From contig NZ_PGFJ01000002.1 of NCBI RefSeq assembly GCF_002797815.1, forward strand, positions 1 through 64,000: a stretch of DNA of 64,000 nucleotides, written 5' to 3'. Positions 8,814 to 17,559 of the stretch are shown in pieces. The notes beneath the pieces are model-generated. The model was given only the letters and a program-made list of their open reading frames with translations, was not told where the DNA came from and did no database searches. The stretch is from Mucilaginibacter auburnensis. Lineage in GTDB: Bacteria; Bacteroidota; Bacteroidia; Sphingobacteriales; Sphingobacteriaceae. Within the stretch, counting starts at the first letter, position 1. Each line of letters begins with the position of its first letter. Both the position numbers and the translations under genes were made by a program.

Positions 8814-9096
8814 GGCGGCGGAACTTTATGTGCTACCCGGCAAAGAAACTGATTTTGAGCGCGACTTTAAAATAGCCGGACGATTTATCAGTTCGGTTCC
8901 GGGTTATATTAAACACAGTTTACAGCGGTGCCTGGAGCAAAGCGGTAAATATTTGCTGTTAGTAGAGTGGGAGCGGATGGAAGACCACACAATTGGTTTC
9001 CGGCAGTCAGAAGTTTATGAACCCTGGAAGGAGTTGTTACATCATTATTATGATCCTTTTCCGGTTGTTGAGCATTTTGTGGCGGTTGATATTTAG
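8803..9096 (+). CDS. Antibiotic biosynthesis monooxygenase (ABM)-like domain protein
   Basis: The 97-residue protein looks like a small dimeric alpha-beta barrel of the ABM type: AAELYVLPGKETDFERDFKIA, then SVPGYIKHSLQRCLEQSGKYLLLVEWERMEDH and FRQSEVYEPWKELLHHYYDP. Many such proteins are cofactor-free monooxygenases or heme-related, but nothing here fixes the substrate. The ATG lies inside the end of ddl, so the two are probably cotranscribed; I see no functional link. Confidence 0.75.
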   Translation: MVLEAAELYVLPGKETDFERDFKIAGRFISSVPGYIKHSLQRCLEQSGKYLLLVEWERMEDHTIGFRQSEVYEPWKELLHHYYDPFPVVEHFVAVDI

Positions 9097-9206
9097 GTTG
9101 GATATCTCCCTCACCTTGTCCTTTTTGCCCATTACGTTGTGACGGTTTTAGCATTAGTTTTGTGTTGTACAATTCAAGATAATCATCCACTTAAATAGAA
9201 ACTAAA

Positions 9207-9632
9207 ATGGAAACCGCACAAAAAACAATCACTGTAACAGCAACTGTAAACGCACCTGTAGAAAAAGTATGGCAATTTTGGAATGAGCCTGAGCATATTA
9301 AAGGTTGGGCCTTTGCAAGCGACGACTGGCATGCTCCAAATGCCGAGAACGATCTGCGCGTTGACGGAAAATTCAGCACAACAATGGCTGCCAAAGATGG
9401 TAGTTTTAGTTTTGACTTTGGTGGCGTTTATACTAATGTGCAGGAGCATAAATATATAGCTTATACCATCGGCGATGGCCGTAAAGTTGAAATTACATTT
9501 ACCGGTAACGGCGATAGTACCGAAGTTGTAGAAACATTTGAACCGGAAGGTATGAATTCATTAGAAATGCAACAGGGCGGCTGGCAGGCAATATTGAATA
9601 ATTTTAAAAAGTATGCTGAAGCTAATGTGTAA
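9207..9632 (+). CDS. SRPBCC (AHSA1-like) domain protein
   Basis: The 141-residue protein is a single SRPBCC domain: ITVTATVNAPVEKVWQFWNEPEHIKGW at the start, DWHAPNAENDLRVDGKF in the middle, and a C-terminal helix GGWQAILNNFKKYAEA. It belongs to the same broad fold as the protein at 787-1287 but to a distinct subgroup (SRPBCC/YndB type). The ligand is unknown. It stands alone between ddl-ABM and an MFS exporter; a TAGTTTTG element lies at 9155-9162, without a well-spaced -33 TTG. Confidence 0.87.
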   Translation: METAQKTITVTATVNAPVEKVWQFWNEPEHIKGWAFASDDWHAPNAENDLRVDGKFSTTMAAKDGSFSFDFGGVYTNVQEHKYIAYTIGDGRKVEITFTGNGDSTEVVETFEPEGMNSLEMQQGGWQAILNNFKKYAEANV

Positions 9633-9730
9633 ATTTTAAAACATTCTTTTCATGAAGCCATTTGCAAACAGCAAGTGGCTTTTGTTAACGAAGTTCAAAA
9701 CCTATCTTTATAAACAACAGCTAAGTAAAG

Positions 9731-11290
9731 ATGGCAACAGTATCATTAAGCAGCACTAAGGGCAAATGGGTAATGGTGGCAACCATTCTGCCCTCTGCCA
9801 TGGCTTTTATTGATGCCACTGCGCTAAATGTTGTTTTACCAGCCTTGCAAAAAGATCTTGACGCGTCTGGTTCTGAGGTGTTCTGGGTGCTTAATTCTTA
9901 CTTATTGATGTTAGCATCGTTGATATTGATAGGCGGAGCAATGGGCGACAAATTGGGGCGGAAGAAAGTGTTTATGTGTGGGATTGTTTTGTTCATCGTC
10001 GGTTCGGCAGCTTGCGGAGTTGCAGGCAGTGTTAATATGCTAATAGTCTGCCGCGCCATACAGGGTATGGGTGGCGCATTCATGATTCCAGGTAGTTTAT
10101 CTCTAATATCATCAATTATAAACCCCAAAGAGCGCGGTAAGGCAATAGGAACGTGGTCGGCATTTACTACGGTTGTTACCATGGGCGGGCCCGTTTTGGG
10201 TGGAGCATTAGCTGATGCAGGTTTGTGGCGATATATCTTTTTTATCAACATACCCATTGGAGTTGCCGCATTTTTGATGCTTGCGTTTCGTGTAGACGAA
10301 ACACGCGATAATTCCGTCGATAAAACACTTGATTTTCCGGGCGCCATCACTATAGCTTTAGCGCTGGCTTTGTTAACCTTTGGTTTTTTGCGTGTTCCGC
10401 AAACAGGGTGGGGCAGTTTCCAATCATATGGATCTTTAGCGGGAGGAATACTGTTTTTAATAATCTTTATAGTTATTGAAAAGAAAAGTACGCATCCTAT
10501 GGTGCCTTTAAGGCTATTCAAAAATCCGGTTTTTACAGGCGTTAATTTGCTGACGTTTTTTCTATACGCAGGCTTAGGCGCTGGTATGCTTTTTTTATCG
10601 CTTAACCTGGTGCAGGTTCAGGGATACAGTCAATTGCAATCAGGCTTGACTTTTCTTCCCTTTACAGTGCTGATGGTAATACTTGCCAGATTTGCCGGTA
10701 GTTTAGCCGATAAATATGGGCCGAAATTGTTTTTGATAGCAGGGCCGGCATTGGCAGGTACGGGTTTGCTAATATTATCATTTATAGAGAAAACTAATGG
10801 CGCGGCAGAATATTTTACTACATTTTTTCCGGGTATATTAGTTTTGGGTTTGGGCATGTCGGCAACGGTGGCGCCTTTAACTGCTACGGTAATGAGTTCA
10901 GTTAGTGATGATTTTTCGGGCACAGCGTCCGGAGTAAACAATGCCATGACCCGTATATCGGGCGTGTTTGCCAATGCTATATTTGGTGCGCTGGCGGTGT
11001 TGTTTTTCAGTTCAGCGCTTACCAAACAAATTGACCGGCTACCTATAAACTCAAAGCAAAAACAATATGTTTTGCAACAGGCTGCCAACCTTGGCGATGC
11101 AAAGGTGCCCGCTAATGTTACAACTGAACAAAAAATCGTAATCAAGGGCAGTTATAATTTGTCATTTATATATGCTTACAGCAACATTATGCGGATATCA
11201 GCAGCACTTGGATTTTTAGGGGCATTGATGGCTTTATTTTTCATTCCCGGTAAAATAAAAGAGAGGCAAAGGGCGTTATCAAATTCGTAA
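9731..11290 (+). CDS. MFS drug exporter, DHA2 (EmrB/QacA-type) family
   Basis: The 519-residue protein shows the 14-helix DHA2 pattern. Helix 1 reads ATILPSAMAFIDATALNVVLPALQ (motif D1). The loop 2-3 motif A is GGAMGDKLGRKKVFM, and motif C is in the region MGGPVLGGALADAGLWRYIFFIN. It is expected to exchange protons for hydrophobic compounds across the inner membrane, probably drugs or dyes. No regulator or membrane-fusion partner is adjacent, so its substrate cannot be inferred. Confidence 0.9.
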   Translation: MATVSLSSTKGKWVMVATILPSAMAFIDATALNVVLPALQKDLDASGSEVFWVLNSYLLMLASLILIGGAMGDKLGRKKVFMCGIVLFIVGSAACGVAGSVNMLIVCRAIQGMGGAFMIPGSLSLISSIINPKERGKAIGTWSAFTTVVTMGGPVLGGALADAGLWRYIFFINIPIGVAAFLMLAFRVDETRDNSVDKTLDFPGAITIALALALLTFGFLRVPQTGWGSFQSYGSLAGGILFLIIFIVIEKKSTHPMVPLRLFKNPVFTGVNLLTFFLYAGLGAGMLFLSLNLVQVQGYSQLQSGLTFLPFTVLMVILARFAGSLADKYGPKLFLIAGPALAGTGLLILSFIEKTNGAAEYFTTFFPGILVLGLGMSATVAPLTATVMSSVSDDFSGTASGVNNAMTRISGVFANAIFGALAVLFFSSALTKQIDRLPINSKQKQYVLQQAANLGDAKVPANVTTEQKIVIKGSYNLSFIYAYSNIMRISAALGFLGALMALFFIPGKIKERQRALSNS

Positions 11291-11320
11291 ACTGATATTC
11301 GGAAAAATAAAAGGTCCCTG

Positions 11321-11351
11321 TTGTTTATATCCAGCCAATCAATTACCTTTG
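11321..11351 (+). promoter_or_regulatory. Promoter of rpsO
   Basis: TTG at 11321-11323, a 20-base spacer and TACCTTTG at 11344-11351 match the Bacteroidota consensus. The rpsO ATG is 46 bases further on. Confidence 0.7.
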
Positions 11352-11397
11352 CACCCACAATAAATAAATTAATTCACGCTTTAATATTATTCCCGTA

Positions 11398-11676
11398 ATG
11401 TATTTAGGTAAAGAGTCAAAGGCAGAGATCTTTGCAAAACATGGTAAAAGTGCAACCGATACAGGTTCAACCGAAGGTCAGGTAGCATTGTTTACACACC
11501 GCATCGCACATTTAACCGGTCACTTGAAAAAAAACAAACATGATTTTTCAACCCAGTTATCATTGCAAAAATTAGTAGGTAAACGCCGCGGATTATTGGC
11601 ATACTTATACAAAAAAGATATTGAAAGATACCGTGCTATTATCAAAGCTTTAGAGCTTAGAGATATCATCAAATAA
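11398..11676 (+). CDS. rpsO: 30S ribosomal protein S15
   Basis: The 92-residue sequence has the canonical S15 blocks: DTGSTEGQVALFTHRIAHLTGHLKKNKHD and LQKLVGKRRGLLAYLYKKD. S15 binds 16S rRNA at the three-way junction of helices 20-22 early in small-subunit assembly. It precedes pnp, as in many bacteria, but a hairpin terminator lies between them. It is preceded by a good Bacteroidota promoter. Confidence 0.98.
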   Translation: MYLGKESKAEIFAKHGKSATDTGSTEGQVALFTHRIAHLTGHLKKNKHDFSTQLSLQKLVGKRRGLLAYLYKKDIERYRAIIKALELRDIIK

Positions 11677-11691
11677 GTATCTGAATGTTTT

Positions 11692-11729
11692 AAAAAAAAG
11701 CCGTCTCAATTTTAGGGGATGGCTTTTTT
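11692..11729 (+). terminator. Terminator between rpsO and pnp
   Basis: GCCGTCTC (11700-11707) pairs with GGGATGGC (11716-11723) using two G-T wobbles. The stem is extended by an A-run on the left and a run of six T on the right. It probably ends most rpsO transcripts. Confidence 0.8.
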
Positions 11730-11810
11730 ACTTTCTGCTAAAATATTTTACACACAATAAAAACCCTGATGCGCTCCTAAAGATGAAAAGCGCATCACAA
11801 TGAAAACAAG

Positions 11811-13937
11811 ATGAGTTTAAATGTAATTAAAAAGGTTATTGATCTGGGCGACGGACGCACCATTGAGATCGAAACCGGCAAACTGGCTAAACAGGCCGAT
11901 GGTTCAGTAGTAGTAAAAATGGGCGACACTATGTTGCTTGCTACCGTAGTATCATCACCTGAGGCTAAAGAGGGCGTTGATTTTTTACCGCTTTCTGTTG
12001 ATTATCAAGAAAAATATGCTGCTACCGGCCGTATTCCCGGCGGTTTCTTACGCCGTGAGGCGCGTTTATCAGACTATGAGGTACTGATCTCTCGTTTGGT
12101 TGACCGCGCGTTACGTCCGTTGTTCCCGGAAGATTACCACGCAGACACGCAAGTAATGATCAGCTTAATATCTGCTGATAAAGATATAATGCCTGATGCT
12201 TTGGCAGGTTTAGCTGCTTCTGCCGCTTTAGCTGTTTCTGACATCCCTTTTAACGGACCTATATCAGAAGTTCGCGTAGCTAAAATTGATGGCAAACTGG
12301 TTATCAACCCAACTTTAAGCCAATTAGCTAATGCTACTTTAGAGTTTATTGTTGCCGGTTCTGAGCACGACATCAACATGGTGGAGGGCGAATCAAAAGA
12401 GATCCAGGAAGAAGAACTGGTTGAGGCGATTAAATTTGCGCACAACGCTATCAAAGTTCAGTGTTTAGCTCAAAAAGAGTTAACTATTGAAGTTGGTAAA
12501 ACTGAAAAACGCGTCTATAGCCACGAGCATAGCAATGAAGAGTTGAAAAAAGCTATCTACGCTGCAACTTACGATAAAGTTTATGCTACTGCAGCCGAAG
12601 CATCTGCAAAAGACGAGCGCTCTGCTAAATTCAAAGCAATCCGTGATGAATACATAGCTACTTTAGGCGAGATTGATGATGTTACCAAGTTCTTAGCTAA
12701 AAAATACTATCATGATGTTGAGTATGACGCTATTCGTAACCTTGTTTTAGATGAAGGCAAACGTTTAGATGGTCGTACCACTACACAGATACGCCCTATA
12801 TGGAGCGAAGTTGGCTACCTGCCATCTGCTCACGGTTCTGCCGTATTTACCCGTGGCGAAACACAATCATTAACTACTGTTACTTTAGGCGCTAAAGATG
12901 ATGAGCAGATGATTGATGGCGCATTCATTAACGGTTACCAAAAATTCCTTTTACACTACAATTTCCCTGGTTTCTCAACAGGCGAGGTTCGTCCTAACAG
13001 AGGTGCAGGTCGCCGCGAAATTGGTCACGGTAACCTGGCTATGCGTTCGTTAAAACAGGTATTACCTCCAAGCGACGAGAATCCGTATACTATCCGTGTA
13101 GTTTCTGATATTCTGGAATCAAATGGTTCTTCATCAATGGCTACAGTTTGCGCAGGTACATTGGCTTTGATGGATGCAGGTGTTAAAATAACTAATCCGG
13201 TATCAGGTATTGCAATGGGCCTGATCACTAACGAAATGGGTACTAAATATGCTATCCTTTCTGATATTTTAGGTGATGAAGATCACTTAGGTGATATGGA
13301 TTTTAAAGTAACAGGTACTAAAAACGGTATAGTTGCAGTACAGATGGACTTGAAAATTAACGGGTTATCATACGAGGTATTAAGCAACGCTTTAAATCAG
13401 GCTAAAGATGGTCGTTTACATATCCTTGGCGAAATGGCTAAAACACTTACAGCTCCTCGCGAAGATTACAAACCACATGCGCCACGTATTATCACCCTTA
13501 AAATTGATAAAGAATTTATAGGTGCTGTTATCGGGCCCGGTGGTAAGATCATTCAGGAAATGCAACGCGAAACCGGTGCAACTATCAACATTGAAGAAGT
13601 TGGCAACCAAGGTGTGGTGCAAATATTTGCAGATAACAAGGAAGCTATTGATAAAGCAGTTACCCGCATTAAAAACATAGCTGCAAGACCGGAGGTTGGC
13701 GAAATTTACGAAGGTAAAGTAAAATCAATTATGCCTTTTGGTGCATTTGTTGAAATTATGCCGGGTAAAGATGGTTTGCTTCACATTTCTGAGATTGACC
13801 ATAAACGTTTCGAAACTATGGATGGCATATTCCAGATAGGAGACGAAGTGCGTGTTAAATTGCTTGACATTGACAAGCAAGGTAAATTAAAGCTTTCCCG
13901 TAAGGCTTTATTACCAAAACCAGCACCTCAGCAATAA
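11811..13937 (+). CDS. pnp: Polynucleotide phosphorylase
   Basis: The 708-residue protein has the full PNPase order: a first RNase PH domain (residues about 15-145), the all-helical linker, a second RNase PH domain (about 310-520, with [14 protein letters not shown] [19 protein letters not shown]), a KH domain (about 555-615, [20 protein letters not shown]) and an S1 domain (about 625-695, [26 protein letters not shown]). It degrades RNA 3' to 5' with phosphate and can add tails. Length is normal. A perfect 10-bp hairpin follows the stop. Confidence 0.98.
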   Translation: MSLNVIKKVIDLGDGRTIEIETGKLAKQADGSVVVKMGDTMLLATVVSSPEAKEGVDFLPLSVDYQEKYAATGRIPGGFLRREARLSDYEVLISRLVDRALRPLFPEDYHADTQVMISLISADKDIMPDALAGLAASAALAVSDIPFNGPISEVRVAKIDGKLVINPTLSQLANATLEFIVAGSEHDINMVEGESKEIQEEELVEAIKFAHNAIKVQCLAQKELTIEVGKTEKRVYSHEHSNEELKKAIYAATYDKVYATAAEASAKDERSAKFKAIRDEYIATLGEIDDVTKFLAKKYYHDVEYDAIRNLVLDEGKRLDGRTTTQIRPIWSEVGYLPSAHGSAVFTRGETQSLTTVTLGAKDDEQMIDGAFINGYQKFLLHYNFPGFSTGEVRPNRGAGRREIGHGNLAMRSLKQVLPPSDENPYTIRVVSDILESNGSSSMATVCAGTLALMDAGVKITNPVSGIAMGLITNEMGTKYAILSDILGDEDHLGDMDFKVTGTKNGIVAVQMDLKINGLSYEVLSNALNQAKDGRLHILGEMAKTLTAPREDYKPHAPRIITLKIDKEFIGAVIGPGGKIIQEMQRETGATINIEEVGNQGVVQIFADNKEAIDKAVTRIKNIAARPEVGEIYEGKVKSIMPFGAFVEIMPGKDGLLHISEIDHKRFETMDGIFQIGDEVRVKLLDIDKQGKLKLSRKALLPKPAPQQ

Positions 13938-13970
13938 CAAATTAAAACAATTTGTGATTTTTAGATAGCG

Positions 13971-13998
13971 AAAAGCCTTAGCAATAAGGCTTTTGCTG
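13971..13998 (+). terminator. Terminator of pnp
   Basis: AAAAGCCTTA (13971-13980), loop GCAA, TAAGGCTTTT (13985-13994): a perfect 10-bp stem ending in four T. Confidence 0.85.
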
Positions 13999-14104
13999 TT
14001 TAAACACATTTTTTACAAAATTTCTAAAACAAAATCTACATTTTTAACTTTTGTTAATTAAGAGTTATTGTTTAAGCCAAGATAGTATCCGCTCCTGATT
14101 TGAA

Positions 14105-14377
14105 ATGACGTCTACTCCAATTGATCCGTTGGATTTTTTGAATAATAATAGCTCAGGTAAAACTACCGGACCTGAGGCCGACCTTGTGCAGCATTTATTG
14201 TACGAGATTATCAGGGTTAAGGAGCTTATAGTATACTATGAATCTATCCCAAATAACGGCGGACAATTAGGTGCATCTATCCTGACCGAACTGGTTAATG
14301 AAGCTTACAATTCATTAGTAAACTATGATATGGTACTAATGAAAAAATATTATGACCTTCTGTTAAACTGTGACTGA
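14105..14377 (+). CDS. Conserved hypothetical protein, 90 residues
   Basis: I do not recognise this protein. It is 90 residues, acidic and soluble, with a polar, Asn/Gly-rich first 25 residues and two likely helices (EADLVQHLLYEIIRVKELIVYYES and ILTELVNEAYNSLVNYDMVLMKKYYDLL). No signal peptide or membrane segment is present. It follows the pnp terminator by about 100 bases, ahead of rpe, and codon use resembles that of its neighbours, so it is likely a real gene. Function cannot be inferred. Confidence 0.65.
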   Translation: MTSTPIDPLDFLNNNSSGKTTGPEADLVQHLLYEIIRVKELIVYYESIPNNGGQLGASILTELVNEAYNSLVNYDMVLMKKYYDLLLNCD

Positions 14378-14441
14378 TTTTTGTCATTAGTTCGTTTTTT
14401 ATGTGTATTAGCTAATATTGATGTTCATTACTTTAAAATGA

Positions 14442-14504
14442 ATTGGTGTGCATTTAATATATTTGCCCTGACACCAATGACCACTGACCAATGACTAATG
14501 ACCA
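14442..14504 (+). repeat. Inverted and short tandem repeats in front of rpe
   Basis: ATTGGTGT (14442-14449) and ACACCAAT (14471-14478) form an exact 8-bp dyad flanking a TATATTTG element (14458-14465). It runs directly into a word-like repeat at 14473-14504 in which variants of AATGACCA and CTGACCA recur four times every 6 to 9 bases. The rpe start codon lies inside the repeat. Confidence 0.7.
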
Positions 14505-15165
14505 TCTAATATCCCCATCTATACTCGCTGCTGATTTCGGCAACCTGCAACGTGACATCGAATTACTTAACACCAGTGAGGCAGATTGGATACATGTAGA
14601 TGTAATGGACGGTGAGTTTGTACCCAACATATCATTTGGTTTTCCGGTTATTGCCGCTGTAAATAAACATGCCCAAAAGCCACTGGATGTGCATTTGATG
14701 ATTGTACAACCCGAACGTTATTTAAAAGCGTTTAAAGATGCCGGAGCAGCAGGTCTCACAGTTCATTTTGAAACGTGCCCACACTTGCACAGAACTGTTC
14801 AGGTAATAAAAGAACTGGGCTGCAGGGCAGGGGTGGCCATCAATCCGCACACACCTATAAGTGTGTTAGAGGATATCATAGCCGAGGTGGATATGATATT
14901 GATCATGTCGGTAAACCCTGGTTTTGGCGGCCAACATTTTATAGAAAATACTTACAAGAAAATAAAACAGTTGAGAGCAATGGCTCAATCCGTAAATCCT
15001 GATTTATTAATAGAGATAGATGGTGGCGTAGATGCCCAAAACGCTCAACAATTAATTGATGCCGGTGCAAATGTACTGGTAGCAGGTAGCGCGGTGTTCT
15101 CCTCGGCCAATCCAAAGGCCGTTATTTCAGAATTAAAGCACCCCAAAAAGTTACAATCTTTATAA
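14491..15165 (+). CDS. rpe: Ribulose-phosphate 3-epimerase
   Basis: The 224-residue TIM-barrel has the family signatures: SPSILAADFGNLQRDIELL, DWIHVDVMDGEFVPNISFG, DVHLMIVQPERYL, MSVNPGFGGQHFIENTYKKI and DGGVDAQNAQQLIDAGANVLVAGSAVF. It interconverts ribulose 5-phosphate and xylulose 5-phosphate in the pentose phosphate pathway. Of the three ATGs in the preceding repeat (14478, 14491, 14498), only 14491 gives the conserved N-terminus; the other two run quickly into stops. Confidence 0.97.
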   Translation: MTNDHLISPSILAADFGNLQRDIELLNTSEADWIHVDVMDGEFVPNISFGFPVIAAVNKHAQKPLDVHLMIVQPERYLKAFKDAGAAGLTVHFETCPHLHRTVQVIKELGCRAGVAINPHTPISVLEDIIAEVDMILIMSVNPGFGGQHFIENTYKKIKQLRAMAQSVNPDLLIEIDGGVDAQNAQQLIDAGANVLVAGSAVFSSANPKAVISELKHPKKLQSL

Positions 15166-15284
15166 TATTTGTTAATGCACAAAGTGGTATTATTGAGAAA
15201 TTTTTAATAAAAGACCATATTATTATTAAGTTGTATTATTTTAAAATAACTGTAAATAATCTCTACAAATTTTGTCGAATTAAT

Positions 15285-15333
15285 TACCTTTGCGCCAACA
15301 AAATACAAACTTCTTAATTCTGTTATTTTGTTG
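15285..15333 (+). promoter_or_regulatory. serC leader: -7 element and inverted repeat
   Basis: A TACCTTTG element (15285-15292) lacks a well-spaced TTG partner. Immediately downstream, CAACAAAATA (15296-15305) and TATTTTGTTG (15324-15333) are exact inverted repeats with an 18-base loop, placed in the likely 5' leader 20 bases before the serC ATG. Confidence 0.45.
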
Positions 15334-15353
15334 AGATACCAATTTCAAATCAT

Positions 15354-16421
15354 ATGAAACATAATTTTGGTGCCGGTCCCGGCATTTTACCACACGAAGT
15401 TTTAAAACAAGCTGCGGCTGCAGTAGTTGATTTTAATGGAATAGGCTTATCTATTTTAGAGATATCACACCGTTCGCCCGAGTTTGAAGCGGTTTTAGAT
15501 GAAGCTGTTAAGTTAGTAAAAGAGTTGTTGGAAGTTCCGGAAGGTTACTCGGTGTTGTTTTTACAAGGTGGTGCAAGCACACAGTTTGCAATGGTGCCTT
15601 ACAACCTGTTAGCCGGCAATGCTAAAGCGGCTTATGTGGAATCGGGCGTATGGGCAAATAAGGCTTTAAAAGAAGCTAAATACTTTGGCCAGGTAGATGT
15701 AATTGCAACTTCAAAAGAAAGTAACTTCACCTACATTCCTAAAGATTACGAAGTACCTGCTGATGCGGCTTATTTGCATCTTACCTCAAATAATACCATA
15801 TACGGTACGCAATTACATCACTTCCCTAAATCACCAATTCCGGTAGTTTGTGACATGTCTTCTGATATTTTCAGCCGTACTATCAATGTTGCGGATTTTG
15901 GTTTGATCTACGCAGGCGCACAAAAAAATATGGGTCCGGCCGGTACTACCCTTGTAATTGTTAAAGATGAGTTGTTGGGCAAAGTTGATCGTAAAATACC
16001 GTCAATGCTTGACTACAAAATTCAGATCGATAATGGTTCAATGTATAACACGCCACCGGTATTTGCCATATACGTTTCAATGTTAACATTGGCATGGGTT
16101 AAATCAAAAGGCGGTGTAGCAGCTATTCAGAAAGAAAACGAAGCGAAAGCAAAGGTTCTTTATGGAGAAATTGAGCGTAACCCTTTGTTCAAACCGGTTT
16201 GCGCAACAGAAGACCGTTCAAACATGAACGTTTGCTTTGTAATGGAAAACGCTGAATTGGAGAAACCATTCCTTAAACTTTGCGATGAGCGTGGCATTAT
16301 AGGGATTAAGGGTCACCGCAGTGTTGGCGGTTTCCGTGCCTCAATTTATAACGCGCTATCTATCAATAGTGTATATGCACTTGTTGAAGTAATGCAGGAG
16401 TTTGCAGAGAAGAATAAATAG
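15354..16421 (+). CDS. serC: Phosphoserine aminotransferase
   Basis: The 355-residue fold-type I PLP enzyme begins [20 protein letters not shown], the usual SerC start. It contains [36 protein letters not shown] and [18 protein letters not shown], in which the Lys forms the PLP Schiff base. It converts 3-phosphohydroxypyruvate to phosphoserine with glutamate, and may act in pyridoxine synthesis. It is followed by serA, so two steps of serine synthesis lie side by side, separated by an inverted repeat of 65 bases. Confidence 0.97.
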   Translation: MKHNFGAGPGILPHEVLKQAAAAVVDFNGIGLSILEISHRSPEFEAVLDEAVKLVKELLEVPEGYSVLFLQGGASTQFAMVPYNLLAGNAKAAYVESGVWANKALKEAKYFGQVDVIATSKESNFTYIPKDYEVPADAAYLHLTSNNTIYGTQLHHFPKSPIPVVCDMSSDIFSRTINVADFGLIYAGAQKNMGPAGTTLVIVKDELLGKVDRKIPSMLDYKIQIDNGSMYNTPPVFAIYVSMLTLAWVKSKGGVAAIQKENEAKAKVLYGEIERNPLFKPVCATEDRSNMNVCFVMENAELEKPFLKLCDERGIIGIKGHRSVGGFRASIYNALSINSVYALVEVMQEFAEKNK

Positions 16422-16428
16422 AGATTAG

Positions 16429-16493
16429 AGATTGGTGATTAGAGATTAGTTTTTTCTGATCACCAATTACAACTAATCTCTAATCACTAATTA
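16429..16493. repeat. Word-like inverted repeat between serC and serA
   Basis: Bases 16429-16451 and 16471-16493 pair at 20 of 23 positions. Both arms and the loop are built from variants of ATTAGAGATTAGTGATTAG. It could form a hairpin in the serC-serA transcript. The type of sequence resembles the short tandem words before rpe in style but not in letters. Confidence 0.75.
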
Positions 16494-16511
16494 ACTAATT
16501 ACTATTCCCCA

Positions 16512-17465
16512 ATGATCAAAATATTAGCTAACGATGGTATCGATCCCATCGGTAAAAAAATGTTAGAAGATGCAGGCTTTGAGGTTGATACCAACAATAT
16601 CCCTCAGGATGAACTGCCTGTTAAATTGCAAAATTACGATGCTATCACTGTACGTAGTGCAACCAAAGTACGTAAAGCGCTGATTGACGCTTGTCCAAAT
16701 TTGAAGTTAATTGGTCGTGGTGGTGTTGGTGTTGATAACATTGATGTTGATTACGCTAAAGAAAAAGGCATTGGTGTTTATAACACTCCGGCCTCATCAT
16801 CTTTATCTGTAGCCGAACTGGTTTTCAGTCATTTATTTACCGGTGTAAGATTTTTACAGGATAGCAACCGCAAAATGCCGGTTGAAGGTAACACCAAGTT
16901 TAATGATCTTAAAAAAGCTTATGCTAAAGGCGTTGAATTACGTGGCCGTACTTTAGGTATAGTTGGTTTTGGTCGTATCGGTCGTGAAGTGGCTAAAATT
17001 GCTATTGGCGTTGGTATGGACGTTATTGCCTACGATCTTTTCCCTTTTAACCCGGAAGTTGAGGTTGTGTTAGGTAGCGGTGGCACTAAAGTTAGTGTAA
17101 CAATTAAAACAGCTACTTTAGATGAGATCATTAAAACTGCTGATTTCATTACCCTGCACACACCTTTTGTTGACAAAGCCCTTTTGGGTGCAGAAGAACT
17201 GGCACAAACCAAAAAAGGTGTAGGCTTGGTTAACTGCTCTCGTGGTGGTTTGATTGATGAGTTAGCGCTTGTTGACGCTTTAAACAGCGGTCAGGTTTCA
17301 TTTGCTGCTTTAGATGTATTTGATAATGAGCCAACTCCTCGTCAGGAGATCATCTCTCATCCAAAAATTTCATTAACACCGCATATCGGCGCTGCAACCA
17401 ACGAAGCACAAGAGCGTATTGGTGTTGAGCTGGCCAGCTTAATTATTGGTCACTTTAATAAGTAA
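16512..17465 (+). CDS. serA: D-3-phosphoglycerate dehydrogenase, short form
   Basis: The 317-residue protein is a D-2-hydroxyacid dehydrogenase: LIGRGGVGVDNIDVDYAKEKGI, the dinucleotide motif GIVGFGRIGREVAKIA, NCSRGGLIDELAL with the catalytic region, and SLTPHIGAATNEAQERIG with the catalytic His. It oxidises 3-phosphoglycerate, the first step of serine synthesis. It ends after the catalytic core, so the C-terminal ACT domain that mediates serine feedback in long SerA proteins is absent. Adjacency to serC supports the substrate assignment. Confidence 0.94.
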   Translation: MIKILANDGIDPIGKKMLEDAGFEVDTNNIPQDELPVKLQNYDAITVRSATKVRKALIDACPNLKLIGRGGVGVDNIDVDYAKEKGIGVYNTPASSSLSVAELVFSHLFTGVRFLQDSNRKMPVEGNTKFNDLKKAYAKGVELRGRTLGIVGFGRIGREVAKIAIGVGMDVIAYDLFPFNPEVEVVLGSGGTKVSVTIKTATLDEIIKTADFITLHTPFVDKALLGAEELAQTKKGVGLVNCSRGGLIDELALVDALNSGQVSFAALDVFDNEPTPRQEIISHPKISLTPHIGAATNEAQERIGVELASLIIGHFNK

Positions 17466-17484
17466 TAGTATCTTTTACAGATAG

Positions 17485-17510
17485 AAGGCTTCCTTAGGAA
17501 GCCTTTTTTG
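17485..17510 (+). terminator. Terminator of serA
   Basis: AAGGCTTCC (17485-17493), loop TTA, GGAAGCCTT (17497-17505), followed by a T-run: a perfect 9-bp stem. Confidence 0.88.
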
Positions 17511-17559
17511 TTTGCCAGCTATCCTGTACAAATATTACCTTTACTTACCTTTACCCACC

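Noticed and set aside
9898..10521. Minus-strand frame of 207 codons inside the MFS exporter
   Set aside because: It is an antisense shadow of a well-conserved transporter, with a Pro/Lys-rich composition unlike real proteins.
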